Source of the DNA: Ovis canadensis
Lineage: Eukaryota; Chordata; Mammalia; Artiodactyla; Bovidae
Reading direction: 5' to 3'
DNA: 64,000 bases
NCBI RefSeq assembly: GCF_042477335.2
Contig: NC_091245.1
Span: 120,128,501-120,192,500 of the forward strand
Part shown: positions 12,212 through 25,320 of the stretch, in pieces
Position numbering within the stretch: position 1 is the first letter of the stretch
Layout: the number at the start of each line of letters is the position of its first letter
Translations under genes and position numbers: made by a program
The notes under the pieces: generated by a model
The model's database searches: none
Told to the model about the DNA's origin: nothing
The model's input: the letters and a program-made list of their open reading frames with translations, nothing else

Positions 12212-15200
12212 AGGGGGTTGAAGACAAGATGCCAGAGTAGAAGGACTCAAGCTTACCTCCTCTCCCAAAATCACCAAAATCACAACTAACTGCTGAACAA
12301 CCATAGCAAAAAGACTAGAACCTATCAAAAAGACATTCTATATCCAAAGACTAAGAGGAACCCACAAGATGGTAGGAGGGGGTACATTAGTGATCTAATC
12401 AAATCCCATACCCTCCTGGTGGATGATCCACAAACTAGAAAATATTATATTGCAGAAGTTATCCCACAGGAGTTAAGAGTTCTGAGTTTTACATCAGGAC
12501 CCCAGTATGGGGATTTTGCATTAGGAGGAGGACCCCCCCCACCCCCACCCCCGAGCATTTGGTATTGAAGGCCAGCAAGGGAGGCCTGATCATAAGAACC
12601 CCACAGGATGGAGGGAAACAGAAATCCCACTCTTGGAGGACACAGACAAAGTCTATGCACACTGGGACTAAGGGAAAAAGCAGTGACTTCATAGGAGCCT
12701 ACCTTCTGGGGTGGGGGGATGTCTCCTGGGAATGTGGTGGGCAGCTGTAGCTCACTGTGAGGTCAAGGATGCTGGTGGTGAAGGTACTGAGGAGTACTCG
12801 GTGGTGTGAGCTCTCTTGAAGGTTGCCATTTTGACACAATGACCTGACCCCAACCCAACAACCATGTAGGCTCCATTGCTGGGATGCCTCAAGCCAAACA
12901 ACTAACAGGGTGGGAACATTACTCCACCCACCAGCAGATAAGCTGCCTAAAGTCTGCTAAAGTCTTCCTGAGCCCATAATCAGCTCTACCATATCCCTTG
13001 ACATGACCCTGCCACCAGAGGGACAAGACCTAGCTTCACTCCAAAGTGAGCAAACACCAGTTCCTCCAACCAGGAAGCCTGAACAAGCCTCTAAGATCAG
13101 CCTCACCTACCACAAGGCAGACACCAGAAGCCAGAGGGGAATGGAGGCTACAAACACACAGAAAGCTAGACAAAGTGAGATGACAGAGAAATACGTTCCA
13201 GATGAAGGAACAAGATAAAAACCCCAGAAGAGCAACTAAGTGAGGTGGAGATAGGCAATCTACCTGAAAAAGAATCCAGAGTAAAGGTAGTAAAGATGAC
13301 TCAAGATCTCAGAAAAAGTATAGAGGCACAGATGGAGAAGATGTAAGAGATGCTTAACAAAGAGTTAGAAGATATAAAGAACTAACAGAGTTAAGCAATA
13401 CAATAATTGAAATGGAAAAAAATACTATAAAGAATCAATAGCAGATTGTATGAGTCAGAACAACAGATAAGTGAGCTGGAAGACAAAATGGTAGATTTCA
13501 TTGCAGTAGAACAGGGTACAGGAAAAAGAATGAAAGGAAATGAGAGCAGTTTAAAAGACTTCTGTACTAACATTCACATTATAGGAGTCCCAGAAAGAAA
13601 GAGCCTGAGAAATTTTTTAAAGAGATAATAGTTGAAAACTTCTCTAACATGGGAAAGAAACAGTTCATGCAAGTTCAGGAAGTTCAGAGAGTCTCACACG
13701 GGAGAAAACCAAGTAGGAAAATGCCAAGACATGTATAATCAAGTTGACAAAAATTAAAGACAATGACAAATATTAAAAGCAATAAGGGAAAAGCAAAAAA
13801 GAAAGAAAGAAAGAAAGAAAAATAGAAGGGAACACCCATAAGGTTATTGGGGTTTTTCAGCAGAAACTCTGCAAGCCTGAAGGGACTGGCATGACAAATT
13901 TAAAGTGATGAAAGGGAAAATCCTACAACTCAAGAATACGCTAACCAGCAAGAATCTTATTTAGATTCCACAGAGAAATCAAAAGAGTTACAGACAAGCA
14001 AAAGGTATGAGAATTCACCACCAACAAACCAGGCTTACAACAAATGCTAAAAGGTGGAAAAGAAAATCCCACAACTAGAGACAAGAAAATTATGAATGGA
14101 AAAGCTCACTGGTAAAGATAAACATACAGTAAAGGTAGAAAGTCGTTCCATATACAAATATGATATCAAAACTAACAATTGTAAGAAGAGGACAGTACAA
14201 AAGGAGGATATTGAAAATGCATTTGAAATTGAAAGACAGCAACATAAAACAATCTTGTATATCTATATACAGACTGCTGCATCAAAACCTCATAGGAACT
14301 GCAAACTAAAAATCCACACCCAAAAAAAAAAAAAATCCACACCAGATATATACACATGCAAAAGAAAAAAGAATCCAAACACTAAAGATAGCCACCAAAT
14401 CACAAGAAAAAAGAACAAAAGAGGAAGAAAAAAGACTACAAAAAGAAATCCAAAACAAAATGGCAAAACATACATATCAATAATTACCTTGAATATAAAT
14501 GAATCAAATACTTGAACCAAAAGACAGAGACTGGCTGACCAGATTAAAAACAAACAAACCCGTATATATGTTGTCTACAAGAGAACCACTTCATATCTAG
14601 GGATACACAGAGATTGAAAGTGAGGGGATGGAAAAGCTATTATATGCAGGTAGAAATCAAAGTAGGAGTAGCAATATTCATATCAAACAAAATAGATGTT
14701 AAAATAAAGACTGTTACAAGAGACAAAGAAGAACTACATAATGATCAAGGATCAATCTAGAAAGAAGATATAACAGCTGTAAATATACATGCACCCAACA
14801 TGGGAGCACCTCAATATATAAGGCAAATGTTAACAGCCATAAAAGGAGAAATAGACAGTAACATAATAACAGTGGGGGACTTGAACACCTCACATAGACA
14901 AATGACAGATCATCCAGAGAGAAAATCAGTAAGGAAACACAAGATTAAATGACACGTTAGACCAGATGGGCTTAATTGATATTTATAAAGCATTCCATCC
15001 AAAGGCAGCAGAACACACATTCTTTTCAAGTGCACTTGAAACATTCTTCAGGAGAGAGCACATGCTGGGCCACAAAGCAAGCCTGGGTAGATATAAGAAA
15101 GTTGAAATCACATCAAGCATCTTTTCCAACTGTAACACTATGAGTTAGAAATCAACTACAAAAAAAAATTGTAAAAAAAAGAGGGGAGCTAAAAAATATA

Positions 15201-15486
15201 CTATACAACAACCAGCGGATCACTGAAGAAATCATAGAGGAAGTAAAAAAATATCTAGAGATAAATGAAAATGAAAACATGTTGATCCCAAACCTATGAG
15301 ATGCAGCAAACACAGTTCTAAGAGGGAAGTTTATAGCAATACAATCTTATCTTAGAAAACAAGGGAAATCTCAAATAAACAACCTAACTCTAAACCAACT
15401 ACAGAAAGGAAAACAAACGAAACCCAAAGTTAGTAGAAAGAAAGAAATCAAAGAAAAGAGAAAAAACAGATGAAAGAGAGACAAAG

Positions 15487-15562
15487 AAAAGAGTGGAAAA
15501 GATCAATGAAAGTAAAAGCTGGTTAAAAGAGTGGAAAAGATCAATGAAAGTAAAAGCTGGTT
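15487..15562. repeat. Perfect 38-bp tandem duplication inside L1 ORF2
   Basis: The 38-base unit starting AAAAGAGTGGAAAAGATCAA occurs twice head to tail (15487-15524 and 15525-15562) with no mismatch. The identity shows it is recent relative to the decayed L1 around it. Confidence 0.85.
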
Positions 15563-15867
15563 CTTTTAAAAAATAAGCAAAATTGATAAACCTTTACCCA
15601 AAGTCATTAAGAAAAAAAGGAAGAGGGCTCAAATCAATAAAACTGAAAATGATAAAACAGAGAAATTACAACAGACACCACATAAATACAAAGAATCATA
15701 AGACACTACTAAAAACAGCTATATGCCACTAAAATGGACACCCTAGAAGAAATGGACAAATTCTTTAAAAGGCACAATCTCCCAAGACTGAAACAGGAAG
15801 AAATAGAAAATATGAACAGAGCAATCACAAATAATGCAATTGAAACTACACTTTAAAAACTTCCAAC

Positions 15868-16220
15868 AGGGACTTCCCTGGTGGCACAGTGGATAGAATT
15901 TGCCTGCCAGTTCAGGGGCCATGGGTTTGCTCCTGGGAAGATTCCACGTGCTGCAAAGCAACTAAACCTGTTTGCCACAACTACTGAGCCTACGCTCTAG
16001 AGCCTGCGAGCCACAACTACTCAGCCTCTGTGCTGCATCCACTGAAGCCTGTGTACCCTAGCGCCTGTGCCCTTCAATGAGAGAAGCCACCCCAGTGAGA
16101 AGCCTGAAAACTGCAAGGAAGAGTAGCGCCCCCTTGCTGCAGCTAGAGAAAGCCCACACAAATCAATGAAGACCCAGTACAGCCAAAAAGAAAATAAGTA
16201 AATGAATAGAATTTTTAAAA
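15868..16220 (+). mobile_element. CHR-type tRNA-Glu-derived SINE, long form
   Basis: Starts GGGACTTCCCTGGTGGCACA and runs through the CCACAACTACTGAGCC repeats, the AGAAGCC repeats and the AGCTAGAGAAAGCCC block to an A-rich tail. Inserted in L1 ORF2. Confidence 0.85.
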
Positions 16221-16377
16221 AGTCTTCCAATAAACAAAAGTCAAAGACCAGGTGGCTTCAAGGGCAAATTCTATCAAGGTGAGAAGAGTTAACACCTATC
16301 CTTCTGAAATTATTATTATTATTTTTTAATGGCAGAGGAAGGAACACTCTCAAACTCATTCTATGAGGCCACCATCA

Positions 16378-16700
16378 GTTCAGTTCAGTCACTCAATCAT
16401 GTCCGACTCTTTGCAACCCTGTAGACTGCAGCATGCCAGGCTTCCCTGTCCATCACCAGCCCTCAGAGCTTGCTCAAATTCATGTCCATCAGCTCAGTGA
16501 TCTCATCCTTTGTTGTCCCCGTCTCCTCCTGCCTTCAATCTTTCCCAGCATCAGGGTCTTTGTATCAGGTGGCCAAAATATTAGAGTTTCAGCATCAGTC
16601 CTTCCAATGAATATTCAGGACTGATTTCCTTTAGGATTGACTGGTTTGATCTCCTTGCAGTCCAAGGGACTCTCAAGAGTCTTCCCCAACACCATAGTTG
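16378..16700 (-). mobile_element. BovB LINE 3' fragment with target-site duplication
   Basis: Antisense BovB 3' end (TCAGTTCAG tail on the left). It is flanked by GAGGCCACCATCA (16365-16377) and GAGGCCAGCATCA (16701-16713), a 13-bp duplication of L1 sequence with one mismatch, so the insertion site is exact. Confidence 0.9.
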
Positions 16701-18013
16701 GAGGCCAGCATCACCCTGATATTAAAACCCAGCAGATACCACAGAAGAGAAAATTACAGGCCAATATCACTGATGAACATAGATGCAATTGTCCTGAACA
16801 AATAGTAGAAATCCAAATTCAACAATACATTAAAAGGGTCATATATAATAATCATGTGGGATTTATCCCAGGGATGCAAGGATTTTGTAGTATCTGCAAA
16901 TCAATCAGTGTGATATACCACATCAACAAACTGAAGAATAAAACCCACATGATCACCTCAATAGATGTAGAAAAGGTTCTTTTGACAAAATTCAGACACT
17001 TCTTTATGACAAAAACTCTCTAGAAAGTGGGAATAGAGGGAACTTACTTCAACATAACAAAGGTCATATATGACAAACCCAGAGCTAACATTATTCTCAA
17101 TGGTGAAATATTAAAAGCATTTCCTCTAAGACTGAGAATAAGACAAGGATGTCCACTCTCACCACTTTTATTCAACACAGTTTTAGAAGTCTTAACTATG
17201 AAGGTCAGAGAAGGAAAAGAAATAAAAGAGATCCAAATTGGAAAAAAAAAAAAGTAAAACTGTCACTGCTTTCAGATGACATGATACTACAGATAGAAAA
17301 TCCCAAAGATCCCACTAGAAAACTACCCCAAATAGCCAAAGCAATCTTGAGAAAGAAAAACGAAGCTGGAGAAATTAGGCTCCTTGACTTCAGACTATGC
17401 TATAAAGTTTCAGTAACCAAAATACTATGACATACTGACACAAAAACAGAAATATAGATAACTGGAATAGGATAGAATGCCCAGAAATAAACCCACGCAC
17501 AAATGGTCAGTCTATGACAAAGGAGGCAAGACTATACAATGGAGAAATGACAGTCTCTTCACTAAGTGGTGCTGGGGAAACTGGACAGCTACAGGCGAAA
17601 GAATGAATTATAACACTCTCTAACACCATATGCATAAATAAACTCAAAACGGATTGAAGACCTCTATGGAAGACCACATACTATAAAATTCTCAGGAAAA
17701 CACAACAGAACTCTCTGACATAATTTGCAACAATATCTTTCTGGCTCCACCTCCTAGAGTAATGAAAATAAAAACAAACAAACAAACAAAAAAAGGAGCT
17801 AATTAAACTTAAAAGCTTTTGTACAGCAAAGTAAACCATAAACAAAAAGACAACCAACAGAATGGAAGAAAATATTTACAAACAAAGCAACTGACAAGGG
17901 ATTAATCTCCAAAATATACACACAGCTCATAAAGCTCAGCCTCAAAAAAACAACCAACCCAATGAAAAAAATGAGGAGGATATTTAAGTAGACATTTCTC
18001 CAATGAAGACATC

Positions 18014-21000
18014 AGTTCAGTTCAGTCGCTCAGTCATGCCGACTCTTTGCAACCGCGTGAATCGCAGCATGCAACCTCCCTGTCCATTACGAACTCCAGA
18101 AGTTCACTCAGATTCACGTCCATCAAGTTAGTGACGCCATCCAGCCATCTCATCCTCAGTCGTCCCCTTCTCCTCCTGCCCACAATCCCTCCCAGCATCA
18201 CAGTCTTTTCCAATGAGTCAGCTCTTTGCAAGAGGTGGCCAAAGTACTGGAGCTTCAGCTTTAGCATCATTCCTTCCAAAGAAATCCCAGGGTTGATCTC
18301 CTTCAGAATGGACTGGTTGGATCTCCTTGTAGTCCAGGGGACTCTCAAGAGTCTTCTCCAACACCACAGTTCAAATGCATCAATTCTTTGGCACTCAGCT
18401 TTCTTCATAGTCCAATTCTCACATCCATACATGACTACAGGAAAAACCATAGCCTTGACTAGACGGACCTTAGTCGGCAAAGTAATGTCTCTCCTTTTGA
18501 ATATGCTGTCTAGGTAGGTCAAAACTTTCCTTCCAAGGAGTAAGCGTCTTTTAATTTCATGGCTGCAGTCACCATCTGCAGTGATTTTGGAGCCCCCAAA
18601 AATAAGTCTGACACCGTTTCCACTGTTTCCCCATCTATTTCCGAAGAGGTGATGGGACCTGATGCCATGATCTTCATTTTCTGAATGTTGAGCCATAAGC
18701 CAAGTTTTTCATTCTCCTCTTTCACTTTCATCAAGAGTCTTTTAAGTTCCTCTTCACTTTCTGCCATAAGGGTGGTGTCATCTGCATATCTGAGGTTATT
18801 GATATTTCTCCTGGCAATCTTGATTCCAGCTTGTGTTTCTTCCACTTCAGCTTTTCTCATGATGTACTCTGCATAGAAGTTAAATAAGCAGGGCGACAAT
18901 ATACAGCCTTGATGTACTCCTTTTCCTATTTGGAACCAGTCCAGTGTTCCATGTCCAGTTTTAACTGTTGCTTCCTGACCTGCATACAGATTTCTCAAGA
19001 GTCAGGTCAAGTGGTCTGGTATTCCCATCTCTCTCAGAATTTTCCACAGTTTATTGTGATCCACAGAGTCAAAGGCTTTGGCATAGTCCATAAAGCAGAA
19101 ATAGATGTTTTTCTGTAACTCTCTTGCTTTTTCCATGATCCAGCGGATGTAGGTAATCTGATCTCTTGTTCCTCTGCCTTTTCTAAAACCAGCTTGAACA
19201 TCAGGGAGTTCACTGTTCACATATTGCTGAAGCCTGGCTTGGAGAATTTTGCGCATTACTTTACTAGTGTGTGAGATGAGTGCAATTGTGAGGTAGTTTG
19301 AGCATTCTTTGGCATTGCCTTTCTTTGGGATTGGAATGAAAACTGACTTTTCCAGTCCTGTGGCCACTGCTGAGTTTTCCAAATTGGCTGGCATATTGAG
19401 TGCAGCACTTCCACAGCATCATCTTTCAGGAATTGAAATAGCTCAACTGGAATTCCATCACCTCCACTAGCTTTGTTCATAGTGATGCTTTCTAAGGCCC
19501 ACTTGACTTCACATTCCAGGATGTCTGGCTCTAGATGAGTGATCACACCATCATGATTATCTGGGTCGTGAAGATCTTTTTTGTACAGTTCTTCCGTGTA
19601 TTCTTGCCACCTCGTCTTAATATCTTCTGCTTCTGTTAGGTCCAGACCATTTCTGTCCTTTATCGAGCCCATCTTTGCATGAAATGTTCCCTTGGTATCT
19701 CTAATTTTCTTGAAGAGATCTCTAGTCTTTCCCATTCTGTTCTTTTCCTCTATTTCTTTGCATTGATCACTGAAGAAGGCTTTCTTATCTCTTCTTGCTA
19801 TAATTTGGAACTCTGCATTCAGATGCTTATATCTTTCCTTTCCTCCTTTGCTTTTCACTTCTCTTCTTTTCACAGCTATTTGTAAGGCCTCCCCAGACAG
19901 CCATTTTGCTTTTTTGATTTCTTTTCCATGGGGATGGTCTTGATCCCTGTCTCCTGTACAGTGTCACGAACCTCATTCTATAGTTCATCAGGCACTCTAT
20001 CTATCAGATCTGGGCCCTTAAATCTATTTCTCACTTCTACTGTATAATCATAAGGGATTTGATTTAGGTCATACCTGAATGGTCTAGCAGTTTTCCCTAT
20101 TTTCTTCAATTTAAGTATGAATTTGGTAATAAGGAGTTCATGATCTGAGCCACAGTCAGCTCCTGGTCTTGTTTTTGCTGACTGTATAGAGCTTCTCCAT
20201 CTTTGGCTGCAAAGAATATAGTTAATCTAATTTCAGTGTTGACCATCTGGTGATATCCATGTGTGGAATCTTCTTTTGTGTTGTTGGAAGAGGGTGTTTG
20301 CTATGACCAGTGCATTTTCTAGGCAAAATTCTATTAGTCTTTGCCCTGCTTCATTCTGCATTCCAAGGCCAAATTTGCCTGTTACTCCAGGTGTTTCTTG
20401 ACTTCCTACTTTTGCATTCCAGTCCCCTATAATGAAAAGGACATCTTTTTTGGGTGTTAGTTCTAAAAGGTCTTGTAGGTCTTCATAGAACCGTTAAACT
20501 TCAGCTTCTTCAGTGTTACTGGTTGGGGCATAGACTTGGATTACCGTGATATTAAATGGTTTGCCTTGGAGACGAACAGAGATCATTCTTTCATTTTTGA
20601 GATTGCATCCATGTAGTGCATTTTGGACTCTTTTGTTGACCATGATGGCTACTCCATTTCTTCTGAGGGATTCCTGCCCACAGTAGTAGATATCATGGTC
20701 ATCTGAGTTAAATTCACTCATTGCAGTCCATTTTAGTTTGCTGATTCCTAGCATGTCGATGTTCACTCTTGGCATCTCTTATTTGACCACTTCCAATTTG
20801 CCTTGACTCATGGACCTAACATTCCAGGTTCCTATGCAGTATTGTTCTTTACAGCATCGGACCTTGCTTCTATCACCAGTCACATCCTCAGCTGGGTATT
20901 GTTTTTGCTTTGGCTCCATCCCTTCATTCTCTCTGGAGTTATTTCTCCACTGATCTCCAGTAGCATATTGGGCACTTACCAACCTGGGGAGTTCCTCTTT

Positions 21001-21515
21001 CAGTATCCTATCATTTTGCCTTTTCATACTGTTCGTGGGGATCTCAAGGCAAGAATACTGAAGTGGTTTGCCGTTCCCTCCTCCAATTCTGTCAGACCTC
21101 TCCACCATGACCTGCGCATCTTGTGTTGCCCCACGGGCATGGCTTAGTTTCATTGAGTTAGACAAGGCCGTGGTCCTAGTGTGATTAGATTGACTAGTTT
21201 TCTGTGAGTATGGTTTCAGTGTGTCTGCCCTCTGATGCCTTCTTGCAACACCTACCATCTTACTTGTGTTTCTCTTACCTTGGGCATGGGGTATCTCTAC
21301 ACAGCTGATCTAGCAAAGTGCAGCCGCTGCTCCTTATCTTGGATGAGGGATATCTCCACACTGCCGCCCTTACTGACCTTCAATGTGGGATGGCTTCTCT
21401 AGGCCCTCCTGCACCCACACAGCCACCGCTCCGTGGACATGGGGTTGCTCCTCCTGGCTGCCGCCCCTGGCCTCTGTCATGGCGTTGCTCCTCCTGGCCA
21501 CCACCCCTGAGGCAC
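18014..21515 (-). mobile_element. BovB LINE, near full length, antisense in L1
   Basis: The 3' tail is at 18,014 (CAGTTCAGTTCAGTCGCTCA). RT blocks include YADDTTLMAESEEELKRLL (about 18,780-18,730) and FRKGRGTRDQITYI (about 19,150). The endonuclease includes GTWNVRSMSQGKLEVVK (about 20,830-20,780). The GC-rich 5' UTR with repeated CTCCTCCTGGC units ends at 21,515. The polyprotein is split over at least five frames (220, 159, 205, 93 and 159 codons). L1 sequence resumes on both sides; about 14 bp of L1 seem lost at the junction and no duplication is visible. Confidence 0.92.
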
Positions 21516-22327
21516 ATGAAAAGACATACAACATCACTAATTGTTAGAGAAATTCAAATCAAAGTATTAATACATCACACAGGTCAGAATACATCATCAA
21601 AAAATGTACAAACAATAAATGCTGGAGACAGTGTAGAGAAAAGGGAACACTGCTGGTGGGAATGTAAATTGGTACAGCCATTATGGAAAATAGTATGTAG
21701 GTTTCTTAAAAACTGAAAATAGAATTACCATATGATTCTACAGTCCTGCTCTTGGGTATACATCCAGAGGAAAGCATTATTTAGAAAAGATCCATGTACT
21801 CCAGTGTTCAGCAGTGCTATTTCCAAAAGCCAAGACATGGAAGCAACATAAATGTCCATTGACAGAGGAATTTACCAAGAAGATGTGGTACATACATATA
21901 ATGGAATATTACCTAGCCATGAAAAAGAATGAAATAATCCCATTAGCAGCAACATGGATGGACTGAGAGAGTACTATACTAAGTGAAGTAGATCAGACAG
22001 AGAAAGACAAACATCATGTAATGTCACTTATATGTGTAATCTAAAAATATGAACTTATTTACAAAACAGAAGTAGACCCATAGACTTAGAAAACAAAGCT
22101 TATGTTTACCAAACAGGAAAGGTGGGGCAGGAGGGATAAATTAGGAGACTGGGATTAATATATACATACTACTATATATAAAATAATCAACAGGGACTTG
22201 CTGTAGAGCACAGGGAATGCAATACTCTGTAATAACCTATGCAAAAACTCTGAAAAAGAATAGATATCTGTATAAGCGAATCACTTTGCTGTATATCTGA
22301 AACTAATAAAACATCATAAATCAACTA

Positions 22328-22542
22328 TGAAAGTGAAAGTCTTAGCCCCTCATTCGTGTCCCACTCTTTGAGACCCCATGTGCTGTGGCTCCTCTGTCCA
22401 TGGGATTCTCCTGGCAAGACCACCATGGAGTGGAGTGGGTTGCCATTTCCTTCTCCAGGTGATCTTCCTAACCCAGGGATTGAACCAGGGTCTCCTGCAT
22501 TGCAGGCAGATTCTTTACCACCTGAGTCACAAAGGAAGCCCC
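22328..22542 (-). mobile_element. BovA-type SINE
   Basis: Antisense BovA: GAAAGTGAAAGTC tail side, TCCATGGGATTCTCCTGGCA core and a head ending near CACAAAGGAAGCCCC. It abuts the L1 3' end. Confidence 0.88.
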
Positions 22543-23682
22543 AGTAGAGTTCTCTAAAATGACTGATAAGAAAGCTTTAAATTTTAAGGATATTAACCCT
22601 CTGTTGTGGCTGCTCTCAATTTTATACAATTAATCATTCACCATAATTTTAATTATGATCTATGATAGACAGAATTTTAGTTAAGTGGCTAAATCTAAAG
22701 GTTATCTTTTACTGTTCATTCTCTGCATTTGTAAGCCAGAACATGAAGTACTTTCCATATTTCCTTCTATTTATTTTATGGTTTTATTTTTTACATGAAA
22801 CTCAAAATCTATTTGGAATTTATATTGACATGTAGTGGTGAGGTGAAATCTCACCTGACTTTTCTGAATACTAACTTGCTGTCTCAGACTGATTCCTTTC
22901 TGTCTTATAATGTCTCCTTATCACCTGCCAACTTCCTAAACACACCAGGGCTTGTTCTCCAGTGGACAAGCACAGAAACACAGCAGGGAGGCCAACTCGG
23001 CCAAGGTCAGAGAGAGCAAGCTAGTGAACAGCACAGTCAAGATCTCAGCTTCACCTCTTACCATGCCCCAACTGCCCTAAAGTAATGTCAGCTTTCTTAA
23101 GTCCACATCTAAAAGTTTTAAAAACATAACTAAATTAACAAACTTCCCAACAAGCTGATTTATATTAAGGGGAAGTAATTTGATACGCTCATCAAATCTC
23201 ATCAATTAGAGAACCAGATTTCTGCTTTTGGTGGGGGAGGGCTCTCAGAGAGCCCTCGAGTGTATATTTTGGAAACCACCAGAATAACACACACAGACAG
23301 ATGTGTGAGGGATGCATCTGTACATTAAGACAAGTTCACAGCCTGGAAAGCAGCCCAGCATCTCTCTGATAACCAGTAGGCTTCCTGAGCTGTAGATTGT
23401 ATAGATGGGTTTCCTTTAATCCTGGAGTAGCTGTCCATAGGCTTGAAGATGTCTATGAAATCCATGAAATTATATGGAAGTGTGTATTTGTGGAGATTTT
23501 TTCTGGGGAGAGGATTGTTAAAACCTCATCAAAATCTATGGGTTAGCAAGGTTTCTGTTCCTAAAGACTATTCTAAGATTCAAAGACTACAGTTAAGTCC
23601 ATGGACCTGTGACCTACTGACCACTTGACAAGTTCTAGGAACATAATGAAACATATGTTCCATTTAAACTCCTCCCACCAAA
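22543..23682. other. Intergenic, possibly an old L1 piece at 22,780-22,910
   Basis: The stretch around AAAATCTATTTGGAATTTAT resembles antisense L1 ORF2 3' sequence, with low certainty. The rest, including the 96-codon plus frame at 22,795-23,085, shows nothing recognisable. Confidence 0.4.
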
Positions 23683-24430
23683 TGGAATCCTTTTGCACTG
23701 TTGGTGGGAATGTAAACTGATACAGCCACTATGGAGAACAGAATGATGACTTTTTTAAAAACTAGGAATAAAAAACTACCATATGACCCAGCCACTCCAC
23801 TAGTGGGCATATACTGAGAAAACCATAATTGAAAAATAGACATGTACCCCAATCTTCACTGCAGCACTATTTACAAGAGCCAGAACATGGAAGCTACCTA
23901 TATGTCTGTCAACAGATGAATGGATAAAGAAGTTGTGGTACATATATGCAATGGAATATTATTCAGCCAAAGAAAAGAAAGAATTTGAATCAATTCTAGT
24001 GAGGTGGGTGAGCCTATAGCCTGTTATTCAGAGTGAAATAAGTAAGAAAGAGAAAAATATCAAATATTATGCATATATATGGAATCTAAAAAAATTGCAG
24101 AACAGGAATAGAGACACAGACATAGAGAACAGACTTATGGACATAGTGGGGGCAGGAGAAGATGGGACAAATTAAGAAAGTATCATTGAAATATATGCAT
24201 TACCATATGTAAAATAGATACCTAGTGGGATATTGCTGTATAACACAGGGAGCTCAGCCTGGTGCTCCGAGACAACCTAGAAGGGTGGGATGGGATGGGG
24301 GATGGGAGGAAGGGTCAAGAGGGAGGGAAACATATATATATCTATGGCTGATTCATGCTGATGTATGGCAGAAACCAGCACAACATTGTAAAGCAATTAT
24401 CTTCCAATTAAAAGAAATAAGTTAAAAAAA
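23683..24430 (+). mobile_element. L1 3' end, 5' truncated, with target-site duplication
   Basis: Sense ORF2 end (CACTGTTGGTGGGAATGTAA) through a 3' UTR and an A-rich tail at about 24,421-24,430. Flanks CTCCTCCCAC (23669-23678) and CTCCTCTCAC (24433-24442) form a 10-bp duplication with one mismatch. Confidence 0.82.
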
Positions 24431-24591
24431 ATCTCCTCTCACTATTTCTAAACTTCCTCTTCTTTTCTCCATACACTGGACTTCTACAAGTTCAGCATTC
24501 TGCCCATAAGAGCACCTGCCAATCTTAGGACTAAGACACAGAATAAAGGCTCATCAGACATATTAAAAGGTGTGAGGCTAAAAGAAAAGAG

Positions 24592-24690
24592 TGGAAAGAC
24601 TTCCCTGGCCACACTTCCAATGCAGGGGGTAAGAGTTCAATTCCTGGTTGGGGAGCTAAGATCCCACATGCCAAGTGGTGTGGCCAAAAG
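24592..24690 (+). mobile_element. CHR-type SINE, partial
   Basis: Starts AAGACTTCCCTGG, includes AGTTCAATTCCTGGTTGGGG and ends CCAAGTGGTGTGGCC. Only the head portion is present. Confidence 0.7.
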
Positions 24691-25224
24691 AGAGAGAAAG
24701 AGAGGAAGGTGGGGGGAAAGCTTGCTGATTTCCACTGGGAACCATTCAGATTAGGACATCTGCATTTTAGCAGGATTTAAGCATTCCTTATCATGTTTCT
24801 GGAATGCCCAAGAGGAGTGCAATCACATGCCCTTTATACAATATTTCTATAAACAATTATATGGCTAAACATTATTTTGGAGAGTCTAACCAATTAAATG
24901 AGGAGAGTCTAACCAATTAAATAAGGAAAGAAAAATAAATCATTAAAATAATACCAAGAGAAGAAATAGAAACATAACACAGATGATATTATATACACAG
25001 AAAAGTCAAGGAAGTAAAATTATCAACTGTAGCTAAAAAACTTGTAAAGTATATACAAACATCAATATGACTCATGCTAATTACACTAATTAGGCATTAT
25101 TCTCAACAAGAACAACTGCAACAAAATATTTAGGAAGCACATGAAAGCTTTGGGTCTATAAAGAGATGTGCCACACTCATGCTGTAAAGATATCAATTCT
25201 CCCCAGGTCTAGTTCACAGATTTC
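24691..25224. other. AT-rich intergenic stretch, nothing recognised
   Basis: A small direct duplication GGAGAGTCTAACCAATTAAA occurs at about 24,880 and 24,901. No gene or clear repeat seen. Confidence 0.5.
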
Positions 25225-25320
25225 TTAGACCATAATTCCTGGGTTTTACTTATTTCTATCTCCTTGGGACCTAGCCCATAGCAGGCACCCAGTAAATATT
25301 GTTTGGATAAGTGAGTGAGT
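25225..25320 (+). repeat. L2-like 3' end
   Basis: Pattern GGGACCTAGCCCATAGCAGG, then CAGTAAATATTGTTTGGATA and GTGAGTGAG, typical of an L2 3' end. Confidence 0.6.

Larger units (their letters stand above)
12212..22327 (+). mobile_element. Old L1 LINE, near full length, with nested insertions
   Basis: Begins near 12,212 with an L1 5' UTR (12,212 to about 13,200; start block AGACAAGATGCCAGAGTAGA). ORF1 remnants follow (about 13,230-14,090; coiled-coil-like EQQISELEDKM at about 13,455). ORF2 remnants follow (from about 14,456), with RT blocks [11 protein letters not shown] at about 17,140 and a decayed catalytic box LSDDM at about 17,270. The 3' UTR ends near 22,327. Frames are heavily broken. 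It holds a CHR SINE, a BovB fragment and a near-complete antisense BovB, so it is the oldest layer here. Confidence 0.85.

Noticed and set aside
14096..14515. A 139-codon lysine-rich plus frame as a gene
   Set aside because: It spans the ORF1-ORF2 junction of the old L1; the composition is that of L1.
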